Assembly (NCBI GenBank): GCA_048594975.1
Contig: JBMDXQ010000138.1
Coordinates: forward strand, 35,741-99,740
Direction: 5' to 3'
From: JBMDXB01 sp048594975
GTDB taxonomy: Bacteria > Acidobacteriota > Vicinamibacteria > Vicinamibacterales > 2-12-FULL-66-21
Length of the DNA stretch: 64,000 nucleotides
Shown in pieces: positions 44,625-53,230 of this stretch; positions within the stretch are counted from its first letter, which is position 1, and each line of letters opens with the position of its first letter. The translations under genes were made by a program, and so were the position numbers. A model generated the notes under the pieces. The model did no database searches and had not been told where the DNA came from. It saw only the letters and a program-made list of their open reading frames with translations.

Positions 44625-47600
44625 GACGCCGCCTTACGCTCCGGGTGGCGGCTGGCCTGGATCAACCGCCCCACCGTCTCGATCAACGTGTCTTCGTGAA
44701 ACGGCTTGACGAGGTAGTCGGTGGCGCCGAGCGACTGCGCCTTCTCGCGGTGCTTTTCGCCGCCGCGCGACGTCAGCATCACGATCGGCAAGCTGGCGTG
44801 GCCCTTCTGACCGCGCATCGTCGCCAGGAACTCGTAGCCGTCCATGCGCGGCATCTCGATGTCGAGCAGGATCAGGTCCGGCGGCCGCGGCGCGCGGTGC
44901 ACCGCCTCGAGCGCCTCGAGACCGTCACGCGCCTGCACCGGATTCCACCCGGCGCGGCGGACGGCGGCCGACAGGACGTGACGCATGCTCAGCGAATCGT
45001 CGACGATGAGGATCGTGTACGGCTCGCGCTCGACCGCGGCGGCGGCGCGCGGCGCGACGCGGCGCGGCCGCGGCTTCTCCGCCGCCGCCGTGAGGTCCGC
45101 CGGGTTCAGGATCAACACGACGGTGCCATCGCCGAGCAGGGTGGCACCCCACACGCCGGGAACGCGGCGCAGGTGGGTGCCGAGCGTCTTCACCACCGCG
45201 TCGCGACTGCCGAGCACCTCGTCGATCTCGAGCGCGACGTAGCGGCCGGCGAGGTTGGCGACGAGCAGCGGGCGCTGCGCGGCCGGCGGCTCCGGCGGAC
45301 GCGGCAGCCCGAGCAGATCCGAAAGGTCCCGTACCGGGTAGGTGGTCCCGCCGATCGTCACGACGCGATCCAGGCTGAGCGGCACGATCGCGCCCGCAGC
45401 GGGCCGCACGATCTGTGTCACCGCGCCGAGCGGCAGGCCCAGCACGTCGTTGCCGGCGCGGAACAGCAGGATGCGCGTGATCGCCAGCGTCATCGGCACG
45501 CGCACGATGACGATCGCCCCGGCGCCGGGTCGCGACGTGATCGCGATGCGGCCGTTCAGCCGCACGACCTTGGCCTTGACGATGTCGAGCCCGACGCCGC
45601 GACCCGAGATCTCGGTGACCCGCGTCGCCGTGCTGAACCCCGGCTCGAACACGTAGGAGGTGAGCGCGTCGGCTCCGAGCGTCGCCGCTTCCGCCTCGCT
45701 CACGTAGCCGCGCTCCACGACCGTCCGGCGGATTCGCTCCAGGTCGAGCCCTCTGCCGTCGTCCTGGACCTCGAGGATGACGTCGGTCCCCTCGTGGTAG
45801 GCGCGGACGACGATGCGGCCCTCGCGCGGCTTGCCGGCGGACTCGCGCACCCCGGGCGGCTCGATCCCATGGTCCACCGCGTTGCGCAGCAGGTGCATCA
45901 GCGGATCGCTCATCTCCTGGAGCAGCTGCTTGTCGATCGCGACCTCCGCACCCTCGACATCGAACACCACCTGCTTGCCGCACGCCTCCGCGGTGATGCG
46001 GACGGCACGCTCGAGCCGCGAGGCGATCGTCATCAGCGGCACCATCCGGAACTCCATCACTTTGTCCTGGATGTCGCGGGTAACGCGGCCGAGGCGGGTG
46101 AGGTCGCTGTCGAAGTCGCCGATGGTCTCGGCGACCCGGGCGCCGATCGTCGCGATGTCGCTGACCGTCTCGGCCAGCTCGCGGGTCAGCAGGTGGAAGT
46201 CGGTGTAGCGATCGAACTCGAGCTCGTCGAAGCCGTACTGCGACGAGGCGCCGTCGGCCTCGCCGCCCCGCGCGGACCTGGCCAGCGGGTTGCCGCCAAG
46301 CGCCCTCGCCTCGTAGTTGGTCTCGAGCTTCTGCGTCACGCGGCGCAGCCGTTCGGTGCTCAGCTTCAGCTCGTCGACCTGCTCGATCAAGCCCGAATGG
46401 TGCTGCTCGAAAGTGGCGCGGTTGACGATCAGCTCCGTCATCAGCCGTACCAGCTCGTTGAGCCGCGGGAGTGGAATGCGAACGAGTTGCCCGTGCCCGC
46501 GCCGGTCTTCGCCCGCCTCGCGGCGATCCGTCGGTCCCCGTCGTCGATCGATCGGGCCGGACAGCACTCCCGGTGCGGCGCCGGCCTCTTGCGCCGAGTC
46601 GAGCCTTACGCTCGGGACGCGCGGCGGCTCGAGGGCCGCGCCCGCCGTGTCCTCGGCCGGGGCGGCAGCCGCCGGCTGCAGCGCGTCGAACGCGCCGAAC
46701 AGGCGCAGCAGCAGCGCGCGCTGCGCGCCGGACGGCAGCTGGCCGGAGATGAGATCGCCAAGGCCGTCGGAGGAGGACCTCAACACGGCGACGGCGTCCG
46801 GCGTGAGCACGGCGGCGCCGTCGTACAGCGAGTCGAGCAGATCCTCCATGCGGTGCGCGAGCCGAGAGGCAGCCGTGTAGCCGACGACCCCAGCCGCCCC
46901 CTTGAGCGTGTGGACGGCGCGGCGCAGTTCCTGGAGGCTCTCGCGGTCGGGGGGCGTGGGCCCCAGCTCCGAGGTGTAGCGCGCGATGGCCTGCAGGTGT
47001 TCCTGTGCCTCCTGCGCGAACACCTCTGCCAGTTCCGGCGGGATCTCGTCGGTCGAGCCGAGGTCGAGATCCTCGACGGGCGGGCTCGCGGGAGGGCGCG
47101 CGCGGATCGTGGCGACCTCGCCGAGCGATCGGTCCGGAACGGGCGCCGGAGCCGCAGGGTGCAGCAGCGGAATCGGCTCGGCAGCTGCCGGCGCGGCGGT
47201 GGTGGCCGGCGCCGCGGACGGCACGCAGGCGGCGAACTCGCGCATGTCGACCGCCACGAGCTCCGCGAGAACGGCATCCTCAGCCGCCGGGCGCCCCGCA
47301 GCGGCCTGGAGGAGGCGCGACAGCTCGCGGGCACCGGGCAGGCACGGCGCGCCGGACAGGCCGGCCTCCAGGTAAGCGGAGAACCGCGGCACGACGGCGT
47401 GCAACCGGTTGATCGCGCCAGCGTCTACCGGGAGGTCGTCGGCCTCGGGCTCGAGGACCTCCTCCGCCTGGTTCAGCAGGTAGCTGAACGCCGCCAGGCC
47501 GACCATCGAGGCCGCACCCTTCAGCGCGTGGAACAGGCGGTACGCCTCGCGGGCCGGATGACGGTCGGCTGCATTCGCTTCGACGGTGCCGAGCGCGCGG

Positions 47601-47674
47601 TCGATCTCCGCCAGGCTGGTCGACAGCTCGTCGGCGAAGGCGCGGATCGCACTGGTCTCGAGATCTCCACTCAT
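44621..47674 (-). CDS. cheA: ChpA-like hybrid CheA kinase with two Hpt domains and a receiver
   Basis: The 1017-residue hybrid kinase carries Hpt1 (His 49 in LFHALKGAASMVGL), an Ala/Pro linker, and Hpt2 (His 255 in AVHTLKGAAGVVGY). A dimerisation and HATPase region follows (HLLRNAVDHGIEPPGVRESA, VQDDGRGLDLERI, GRGVGLDIVKAKVVRLNG), then a CheW-like domain (AQRPLLVANLAGRYVALEID) and a C-terminal receiver (IVDDSLSMRHVL, Asp 938). Multiple Hpt domains plus a terminal receiver mark the ChpA/PilL class that controls type IV pili, with fewer Hpt domains than Pseudomonas ChpA. It links the array to PilG/PilH-type receivers encoded upstream. Confidence 0.92.
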   Translation of the reverse strand: MSGDLETSAIRAFADELSTSLAEIDRALGTVEANAADRHPAREAYRLFHALKGAASMVGLAAFSYLLNQAEEVLEPEADDLPVDAGAINRLHAVVPRFSAYLEAGLSGAPCLPGARELSRLLQAAAGRPAAEDAVLAELVAVDMREFAACVPSAAPATTAAPAAAEPIPLLHPAAPAPVPDRSLGEVATIRARPPASPPVEDLDLGSTDEIPPELAEVFAQEAQEHLQAIARYTSELGPTPPDRESLQELRRAVHTLKGAAGVVGYTAASRLAHRMEDLLDSLYDGAAVLTPDAVAVLRSSSDGLGDLISGQLPSGAQRALLLRLFGAFDALQPAAAAPAEDTAGAALEPPRVPSVRLDSAQEAGAAPGVLSGPIDRRRGPTDRREAGEDRRGHGQLVRIPLPRLNELVRLMTELIVNRATFEQHHSGLIEQVDELKLSTERLRRVTQKLETNYEARALGGNPLARSARGGEADGASSQYGFDELEFDRYTDFHLLTRELAETVSDIATIGARVAETIGDFDSDLTRLGRVTRDIQDKVMEFRMVPLMTIASRLERAVRITAEACGKQVVFDVEGAEVAIDKQLLQEMSDPLMHLLRNAVDHGIEPPGVRESAGKPREGRIVVRAYHEGTDVILEVQDDGRGLDLERIRRTVVERGYVSEAEAATLGADALTSYVFEPGFSTATRVTEISGRGVGLDIVKAKVVRLNGRIAITSRPGAGAIVIVRVPMTLAITRILLFRAGNDVLGLPLGAVTQIVRPAAGAIVPLSLDRVVTIGGTTYPVRDLSDLLGLPRPPEPPAAQRPLLVANLAGRYVALEIDEVLGSRDAVVKTLGTHLRRVPGVWGATLLGDGTVVLILNPADLTAAAEKPRPRRVAPRAAAAVEREPYTILIVDDSLSMRHVLSAAVRRAGWNPVQARDGLEALEAVHRAPRPPDLILLDIEMPRMDGYEFLATMRGQKGHASLPIVMLTSRGGEKHREKAQSLGATDYLVKPFHEDTLIETVGRLIQASRHPERKAAS

Positions 47675-48597
47675 GAGCGTCCCTCGGCGGAAACCTGGCT
47701 CGTGCGGCGGAAGCCGCGCACGCCGGGCACGTGCAGCGGCTCGAGCCCGGGCGGCTGATCCCCTGGCCCCTCACCGGGACCGAGCAGCAGGTAGCCGCCG
47801 ACCCGCAGCCGCGCCGCGAGATCCGCAAGCAGGCGGGTGGCGGCCGCGGGCGCGAAGTAGATGAGCACGTTGTGGCAGAAAATGACGTCGTAGCGCGGGT
47901 TGAAATCGCACGCCGAAAACAGGTTGATGCTCATGAAGCGGACCCGCTGCCGGAGCTCGTCGACGACCTCGTATTCCGGCCCGCGCTCGTTCGGAACCTC
48001 GCGGAAGAACCGCTGGCGCAGCGTCGGCGACAGCCCGTTCAGCGCGCGCGGGCCGTAGCGGCCGCGCCGGGCGATCCCGATGACCCGCCGGCTCAAGTCG
48101 CTGCCCCACACGATGAACTGGCCGCCGAGCGCCTCTTCCGCCATCGCGACCATGGCCAGCGAGTAGGTCTCCTGCCCGGTCGAGCAGCCGGCGCTCCACA
48201 GGCTCAGGCGCGCGTTGCCGGCACGCCCGGCCACGAGAGCCGGCAGGATGCGGGTGCGCAGCGCGTCGAATGACGCCGGGTGGCGGAAGAACGAGGTCTC
48301 GTGGTTGAGCACCCCTTCGAGCGCCTCGTTCCACGCCGGGCTGCCGTCGGGCGCGGCGGCGAGCACCGAGTAGTACGCCGCGTCGCTGGGCAGCGCGCGC
48401 CGCTGCCGCTGCTCGGCGAGCAGCTGGAGCAGCATCGGCACCTGCGAATCCCTGAAGGACAGCCCGCAGCGGCGCAGAAACAGCTCGAGCCAGGCGCGCA
48501 CCGGAATCGCCTCGGCGGCATCCGGCCGCGTCGGCAGCCCTGCGTTGCCGGGGGCGCCGAACCAGTTCGCCGCGGTGCCCTGCTTGGCCTGCGTCAT
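47671..48597 (-). CDS. cheR: CheR/PilK-like receptor methyltransferase
   Basis: This 308-residue CheR-family methyltransferase has an N-terminal helical domain (PSDAAYYSVLAAAPDG, LEGVLNHETSFFRHPASFDA) and a SAM-binding domain (LSLWSAGCSTGQETYSLAMV, VWGSDLSRRVIGIARRGRY, YDVIFCHNVLIYF). It methylates glutamates of the receptor encoded upstream. The order receptor, methyltransferase, ChpA-like kinase equals pilJ-pilK-chpA. Its stop overlaps the kinase ATG by four bases. Confidence 0.92.
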   Translation of the reverse strand: MTQAKQGTAANWFGAPGNAGLPTRPDAAEAIPVRAWLELFLRRCGLSFRDSQVPMLLQLLAEQRQRRALPSDAAYYSVLAAAPDGSPAWNEALEGVLNHETSFFRHPASFDALRTRILPALVAGRAGNARLSLWSAGCSTGQETYSLAMVAMAEEALGGQFIVWGSDLSRRVIGIARRGRYGPRALNGLSPTLRQRFFREVPNERGPEYEVVDELRQRVRFMSINLFSACDFNPRYDVIFCHNVLIYFAPAAATRLLADLAARLRVGGYLLLGPGEGPGDQPPGLEPLHVPGVRGFRRTSQVSAEGRS

Positions 48598-48613
48598 CGC
48601 TCGCTCTGCCGCA

Positions 48614-50461
48614 TCATCGCGAAGCGACCAGCCGCGGGACGCCGACCTGCGGGTTCGGGCTCTCGGCGGCCGGCAGCTTGAAACGCGCCACCGAGGCCAT
48701 CAGGTTGTCGGCAAGCAGCGCCAGCGAGTTGATCGCTGCGGCGGTCTGCTTGGTGTTCGAGGCGGTGTTCCGCGTCACCGACGACATCTCGTTCATCGAC
48801 TTGGCCACCTGCTCGGAGCCGCGGGCCTGCTGCTGCGCGGCGTCGGAGATGGCCTGGATCAGCTCGGCGAGGCGGTTCGACACCCCCTGGATCTCGGTCA
48901 GCGCCACGCCCGCCTCGTTCGCGATGTTGGAGCGATTGATGACCTCACGCGTCGTGTCCTCCATCGCCGCCATGACCTCCGAGGTCTCGCTCTGCGTCGT
49001 CTTCACCAGCATGCCGGCGCGCTTGGTCGCCTCCGTGGCGCGCTCGGCCAGGCGCTCGACCTCGTCGGCGACGACCGCGAACCCGCGGCCCGCTTCGCCG
49101 GCCATCGCCGCCTGGATCGACGCGTTCAGCGCCAGGATGCTGGTGCGGTCGGCGATATCGCCGATGAGCTCGACGATCTCGGCGATCTCCTGCGAGCTCT
49201 CGCCCAGGCGCTTGATCCGCTTCGCCGTCTCCTGCACCTGGTCGCGGATCGCCTTCATCCCCTCGATGGTGCGGGTGACCGCGCGGGCCCCGTGCTCGGC
49301 GTTGGTGCGCGCTTCCTCCGCGACCGACGCCGACACGGCGGCGTTCTCGGACACGTAGTGAATCGATGCCGCCATCTCCTCGATGGCCACCGAGGCCTCG
49401 ACCGCCTGCGCCGCCTGCTCCTCGCTGCCGGTCGCCAGTTCGCCGGTGATCGAGCGCAGGTCGGCGAGCGCCGTGCTCACCTGCTGCGAGGCGTTCTGCA
49501 CCTGGCCGATGATCCGGCGCAGCTCGGCGATCATGAAGTTGAACGAGTCGGCGACCGCGCCGGTCACGTCGGTGGTGACTTCCGCTTCCACGGTGAGATC
49601 GCCCTCGGCGACGCCGCTGATCTCCTCGAGCAGCTTCATCACCGCCGCCTGCATCTGGTCGCGCTCGGCACGCGACTGGATGAGCGACACGGTGTTGTCG
49701 AGCATCATGTTGAGGGAGCGACCGATGGCGCCCAGTTCGGTGCCGCTCGGGTTCGGCACGCGGCTGCTCAGGTCGCCGCGATTCAGCGAGTCGCAGACCT
49801 GGGCGAGCGTCACCGCCTCGGAGGCGATCGGCCGGTAGACGAAGAACAGCACCAGCGCCAGGAAGCCGGCCAGCCCGGCGGCGAGGATGACCGCCACCTG
49901 CCAGGACGAGTCGGCGACGCGCGACTCGAGGGCGGCCGCGGTGCTCGCGACGGCGGCGGCGCTCCGCGCCACGAGGTCGTCGGTCTCGCGCTGCAGGCGG
50001 GCAAAGGCGGCGCCAGCCGGGCTGCGCGCGAGCGCCTCGTCGCGTGCGGCCGGCTCGAGCGCCAGGGCGGCGGCGACCGTCGCGCCGAAGCCACGTTCGT
50101 ACTCGAGCAGCGCCGCGCGCAGCCGCGGCGCCGCGGCCGCCCCGGCCTGAGTGGCCTCGAGCCCGGAGATGACCGATCCGGCGGTGCCGGTCGCCCGCTT
50201 CCACTGCACCAGATCCTCGTCGCCGGCGGGAGTGCCGGCGCTCACGAGCACCAGATGCGCGCGCCGCCCGACGTCGGATACCCGCGCGGCCAGCTGCGTC
50301 GCGGCGGCTGCCGTCTGGACGTCCTCGCGCATCGTCTGTTGCAGCTGCTGGCGCACGCCCCGGCCCGACCAGAGCGCCACGCCCGCGGCTGCGGTCAGCA
50401 GGATGGCGACCGCTGCCGCAATCAGCATCAGCCGCGTCTTGATCTTCAGCGTCCTTCGCAT
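48614..50461 (-). CDS. Methyl-accepting chemotaxis protein, PilJ position
   Basis: This 615-residue receptor has a first membrane helix (about residues 12-32, LMLIAAAVAILLTAAAGVAL), a periplasmic helical sensor of about 155 residues, a second helix (VAVILAAGLAGFLALVLFFV), a HAMP region, and a long cytoplasmic coiled coil. The hairpin tip reads ADRTSILALNASIQAAMAGE and AGRGFAVVADEVERLAERAT. It is the only receptor in the window, so it is the natural input of the chp-like array. The ligand or mechanical cue is unknown; PilJ responds to pilus-linked signals. Confidence 0.92.
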   Translation of the reverse strand: MRRTLKIKTRLMLIAAAVAILLTAAAGVALWSGRGVRQQLQQTMREDVQTAAAATQLAARVSDVGRRAHLVLVSAGTPAGDEDLVQWKRATGTAGSVISGLEATQAGAAAAPRLRAALLEYERGFGATVAAALALEPAARDEALARSPAGAAFARLQRETDDLVARSAAAVASTAAALESRVADSSWQVAVILAAGLAGFLALVLFFVYRPIASEAVTLAQVCDSLNRGDLSSRVPNPSGTELGAIGRSLNMMLDNTVSLIQSRAERDQMQAAVMKLLEEISGVAEGDLTVEAEVTTDVTGAVADSFNFMIAELRRIIGQVQNASQQVSTALADLRSITGELATGSEEQAAQAVEASVAIEEMAASIHYVSENAAVSASVAEEARTNAEHGARAVTRTIEGMKAIRDQVQETAKRIKRLGESSQEIAEIVELIGDIADRTSILALNASIQAAMAGEAGRGFAVVADEVERLAERATEATKRAGMLVKTTQSETSEVMAAMEDTTREVINRSNIANEAGVALTEIQGVSNRLAELIQAISDAAQQQARGSEQVAKSMNEMSSVTRNTASNTKQTAAAINSLALLADNLMASVARFKLPAAESPNPQVGVPRLVASR

Positions 50462-50512
50462 CGTGATGTCCTTTTCTCTTGTGTCTCTCCGGGGTGCCGC
50501 ACGCGGGCGTCC

Positions 50513-51997
50513 CTACCCTTCCGCAGCCGGCGGCTCGTCGAACTGGCGAACCGGCTCCGAGCGCAGCATTCGATCGAGATCGAGCACCGCGACCGCCTTT
50601 CCGTTGAACTCGAACACGCCGTCGAGAAACGGCGCCAGCACGCCTTCGAGCGTCGCTGCCGGCGGCCGGACGTCGCCCGGCGGCATGCTGACGATCTGCT
50701 GGACGTCGTCGACCAGCATCCCGAGCGAGCACGAATCGTCAAGGAGCCGGACGACCAGCATCCGCTCGTTGGCCGCGGCGATGCGCTCCAGGCCGAGGAG
50801 GCCGCGAATCTCGATGACCGAGAGGATGTCACCGCGGCGGTTGGTCACGCCGCGCACCCACGCCGGCACGTTCGGCACCGTCGTGATCTTCGGCACGCGA
50901 TCGAGCTCGGTGACGAACGTCTCGCGAACGGCGTACTGCGCGCCCGCCACCGTGAACAGCACGAAGCGGTCCTGGACGGCGCGGTCGGGCGCCGAACCGG
51001 GCTGCGGCGTCTCCGCGTCGACGACGTCGCCGCCGCGAGTGTCGAGCGCCGAGACGGCCTCGAGCAGCGTCGCCGGCTGTGCGGGCGCCGCGCCAGCGTT
51101 CGACGGCGTGGCAGGCGCGTCCGCGTCCGGTGCGGCCGCAGCCTCAACGCGTGGCGGCGCGGGTGGCGCTTCCGCCTGCGTCGCTGCTGTCGGCGTGTCG
51201 AACGGCGCCGGGGCGCCGGCGGTCTCGACCGCGGCCCGCGCCCGGCTGCCACCCTGCTCGTCGTTCACCCTCGCGTCGCGCGGGGCCTCCGCGTGTTCGG
51301 CGACCGCAGCGGCTCGCGGCTCGAACCCCGGCTCCGTCGCGGGCGCATCCGGCGCGGAGGCCGGTCCGGCGTCCGGCGCCCACTGGCTCGCACCGAGTGC
51401 CTGGTCGTCGGTCAGCCAAGCGTCGACCGCCGGCTCGGAGACCTCTGGCAGATCTGCGTGTTCGGCCGGAGTTTCCTCGTCTGGCGACGTGCTGTCGGCA
51501 CCGGGCACCCCGTCCCCTGTGGCAGCGTCAAAACCCTCGTTCGACGTTCCGTCGCTCAGCGCCGGCCTCGCCGGTGGTTCCACCGGCGCCTGGCCCTGCG
51601 GCCACACGATCTCCGCTTCCCCCTCGCCCTCGCCTGCGGCAACGTCGGAGCCCCCGCCGCACTCCGGTTCGAGCAGTGACGGATCGGGCCGCAGGTCGGG
51701 GGCCGGCTGCGCCCACGCGCTGGGGATCGCCGGCGCGGCAACGGCCGCAGGATCTTCGGTGATCGCCGCCCGCGACGTGACAACGGCCTCGGGTCCCTCG
51801 GCGGTGATCGCCTCGCTCAGCGAGGCGGCGGCCGGCGGCGCCTCCGCGGCGTCGGGAGCTGGTGGCGCGGGCGCCGGCCCGGTGCCCGGCTCGATGGGGC
51901 CCCAGGCACCGGTCACGGCGCCCTGGTCCTCGGCGAGCCACGCATCGAGCATGGAGGACACGTCCGCCGGGCCGCCCGCCGGGGGGATCTCGGCCAT
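50513..51997 (-). CDS. cheW: CheW-domain coupling protein with long acidic N-terminal extension (PilI position)
   Basis: The 494-residue protein has a C-terminal CheW domain of about 140 residues: FVLFTVAGAQYAVRETFVTE, WVRGVTNRRGDILSVIEIRG, LGMLVDDVQQIVSMPPGDV, FEFNGKAVAVLDLDRMLRSE. About 330 residues of Ala/Pro/Glu/Asp-rich, presumably disordered chain precede it. Ordinary CheW proteins are about 160 residues, so the extension is unusual. It couples the receptor to the CheA. The start codon overlaps the preceding receiver stop by one base (TGATG). The extension could act as a tether like the acidic linker in the operon's last gene. Confidence 0.82.
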   Translation of the reverse strand: MAEIPPAGGPADVSSMLDAWLAEDQGAVTGAWGPIEPGTGPAPAPPAPDAAEAPPAAASLSEAITAEGPEAVVTSRAAITEDPAAVAAPAIPSAWAQPAPDLRPDPSLLEPECGGGSDVAAGEGEGEAEIVWPQGQAPVEPPARPALSDGTSNEGFDAATGDGVPGADSTSPDEETPAEHADLPEVSEPAVDAWLTDDQALGASQWAPDAGPASAPDAPATEPGFEPRAAAVAEHAEAPRDARVNDEQGGSRARAAVETAGAPAPFDTPTAATQAEAPPAPPRVEAAAAPDADAPATPSNAGAAPAQPATLLEAVSALDTRGGDVVDAETPQPGSAPDRAVQDRFVLFTVAGAQYAVRETFVTELDRVPKITTVPNVPAWVRGVTNRRGDILSVIEIRGLLGLERIAAANERMLVVRLLDDSCSLGMLVDDVQQIVSMPPGDVRPPAATLEGVLAPFLDGVFEFNGKAVAVLDLDRMLRSEPVRQFDEPPAAEG

Positions 51998-52362
51998 CAG
52001 AGCTGCCTCGCCACCGCGTTGAGCAACGCCTCGTCGGGATACGGCTTGGCGATGTAGTCGTCGGCTCCCTGGCGCAGTCCCCAGAAGCGATCGCTCTCCT
52101 GGTTCTTGCTGCTCACCAGGATGACCTTGATGTGGCGGGTCTCGCGGTCCGCCTTGAGGCGCCGCAGCACCTGGTAGCCGTTCATCTTCGGCAGGATGAT
52201 GTCCAGCACGATCAGCGGCGGCGGATCGGCGGCCACCTTGATGAGCGCATCCTCGCCGTCAACCGCGGTCGTGACCTCGTAACCCTCTCGCTGGAGGAGG
52301 GTGCAGAGTGCTTGGCGGTCGGTCGGGCTGTCGTCGACGACCAACACTCTTTTGCTCAGCAT
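51997..52362 (-). CDS. CheY-like receiver, PilH position
   Basis: This 121-residue single receiver has the acidic pocket in VLVVDDSPTDRQAL, the phospho-Asp in LIVLDIILPKMNG, the switch Ser in VILVSSKNQES and the Lys in DDYIAKPYPDEA. In Pseudomonas the equivalent PilH opposes PilG in controlling pilus extension and retraction. The start at MLSKRVL has an AAGGAG site 9 bases upstream; the longer frame would overlap the DUF4388 gene's end. Confidence 0.88.
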   Translation of the reverse strand: MLSKRVLVVDDSPTDRQALCTLLQREGYEVTTAVDGEDALIKVAADPPPLIVLDIILPKMNGYQVLRRLKADRETRHIKVILVSSKNQESDRFWGLRQGADDYIAKPYPDEALLNAVARQL

Positions 52363-52420
52363 CGCGCACTCCTTGTCCCGAACATCTGGCTTCCTGGTTC
52401 GACCGCGCGGCGCCCGCAGC

Positions 52421-53230
52421 TTAGACGTCCACGTGCTGCACGGCGGTCCACAATCTCTCGACGAACACATCGAAGTTGGCGCGCCACTCCTCGCGCGACC
52501 GCGAGCCGTGAAAGAGCGTGCTCACCGTGTCGCCGTAGACCACGAGCACGTCGAGCAGCGCGTAGCCGAGGTCGTGAAAGAGCCGCCGCCGGTCGCCGCT
52601 GATGTCGTCGAGCCCGTTCAGCACGCTCGCCGCCGTGCTGATCGAGATGCGCTCCTCGTGCTCGCCGAGCAGCTGCGTGTACGGCTGCGTTTCCGCCATC
52701 CGCAGCAGCACCCGCGAGGGGAGCACGGTGAGATCCGCGCACCGGCCGGTCACGAAGGCGATGAGCGAGTTCACAATCGCGGCCAGCAGCAGCAGCGCCG
52801 GCACGCCGCCCTGTTCGAGGCGGCCTTCCGCCAGCTGCACGCGGTCCTGGTCGAGCCGGGCGAGCAGCGCCAGCAGGTCGTCGAGCAGGTACCGATCGGG
52901 GTCGCCGTCGGTCTGCGGCTTGGCGGCGGGCCCGCGCGGCCGCGTCCGGGCATCGCTGAGAAAGTCGGCGACCGCTTGCGTCACCGTGCGCGGCTGACGC
53001 TCCGAATCGCGCTGCAGCCGGAAGCGCCCGTCGTGCCACCCGAGCAGGTCGCGCACCGCGTCGTCGCCCGCGTGCTCGCCGGAATAGGCGTGCACCAGCG
53101 TGCCCTCGGAGAAGTAGAGCGCACCCTGGCTGCCGCCGCGCTGCATCCGGAGGACGGCGGTGGAGCCCTCGTTGGCGAGCGCCTGCAACAGCGTCGGCAC
53201 GGTCAGATCGACGAGATCACCTTCAACCAT
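52421..53230 (-). CDS. DUF4388/PATAN-domain protein
   Basis: The 269-residue protein starts with a DUF4388 (PATAN) domain: DLVDLTVPTLLQALANEGST, AVLRMQRGGSQGALYFSEG, TLVHAYSGEHAGDDAVRDLL and DGRFRLQRDSE. A helical C-terminal region of unknown type follows. In cyanobacteria PATAN domains sit on CheY-like receivers and bind the PilB pilus motor. Here the domain is a separate protein encoded between two receivers, so it may be a dissociated output adaptor. This insertion distinguishes the operon from pilGHIJK. It overlaps the upstream gene by 8 bases. Confidence 0.75.
   Translation of the reverse strand: MVEGDLVDLTVPTLLQALANEGSTAVLRMQRGGSQGALYFSEGTLVHAYSGEHAGDDAVRDLLGWHDGRFRLQRDSERQPRTVTQAVADFLSDARTRPRGPAAKPQTDGDPDRYLLDDLLALLARLDQDRVQLAEGRLEQGGVPALLLLAAIVNSLIAFVTGRCADLTVLPSRVLLRMAETQPYTQLLGEHEERISISTAASVLNGLDDISGDRRRLFHDLGYALLDVLVVYGDTVSTLFHGSRSREEWRANFDVFVERLWTAVQHVDV

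Noticed and set aside
44645..47758. 1037-codon plus-strand frame opposite the ChpA-like kinase
   Set aside because: Shadow frame; every CheA motif lies on the minus strand.
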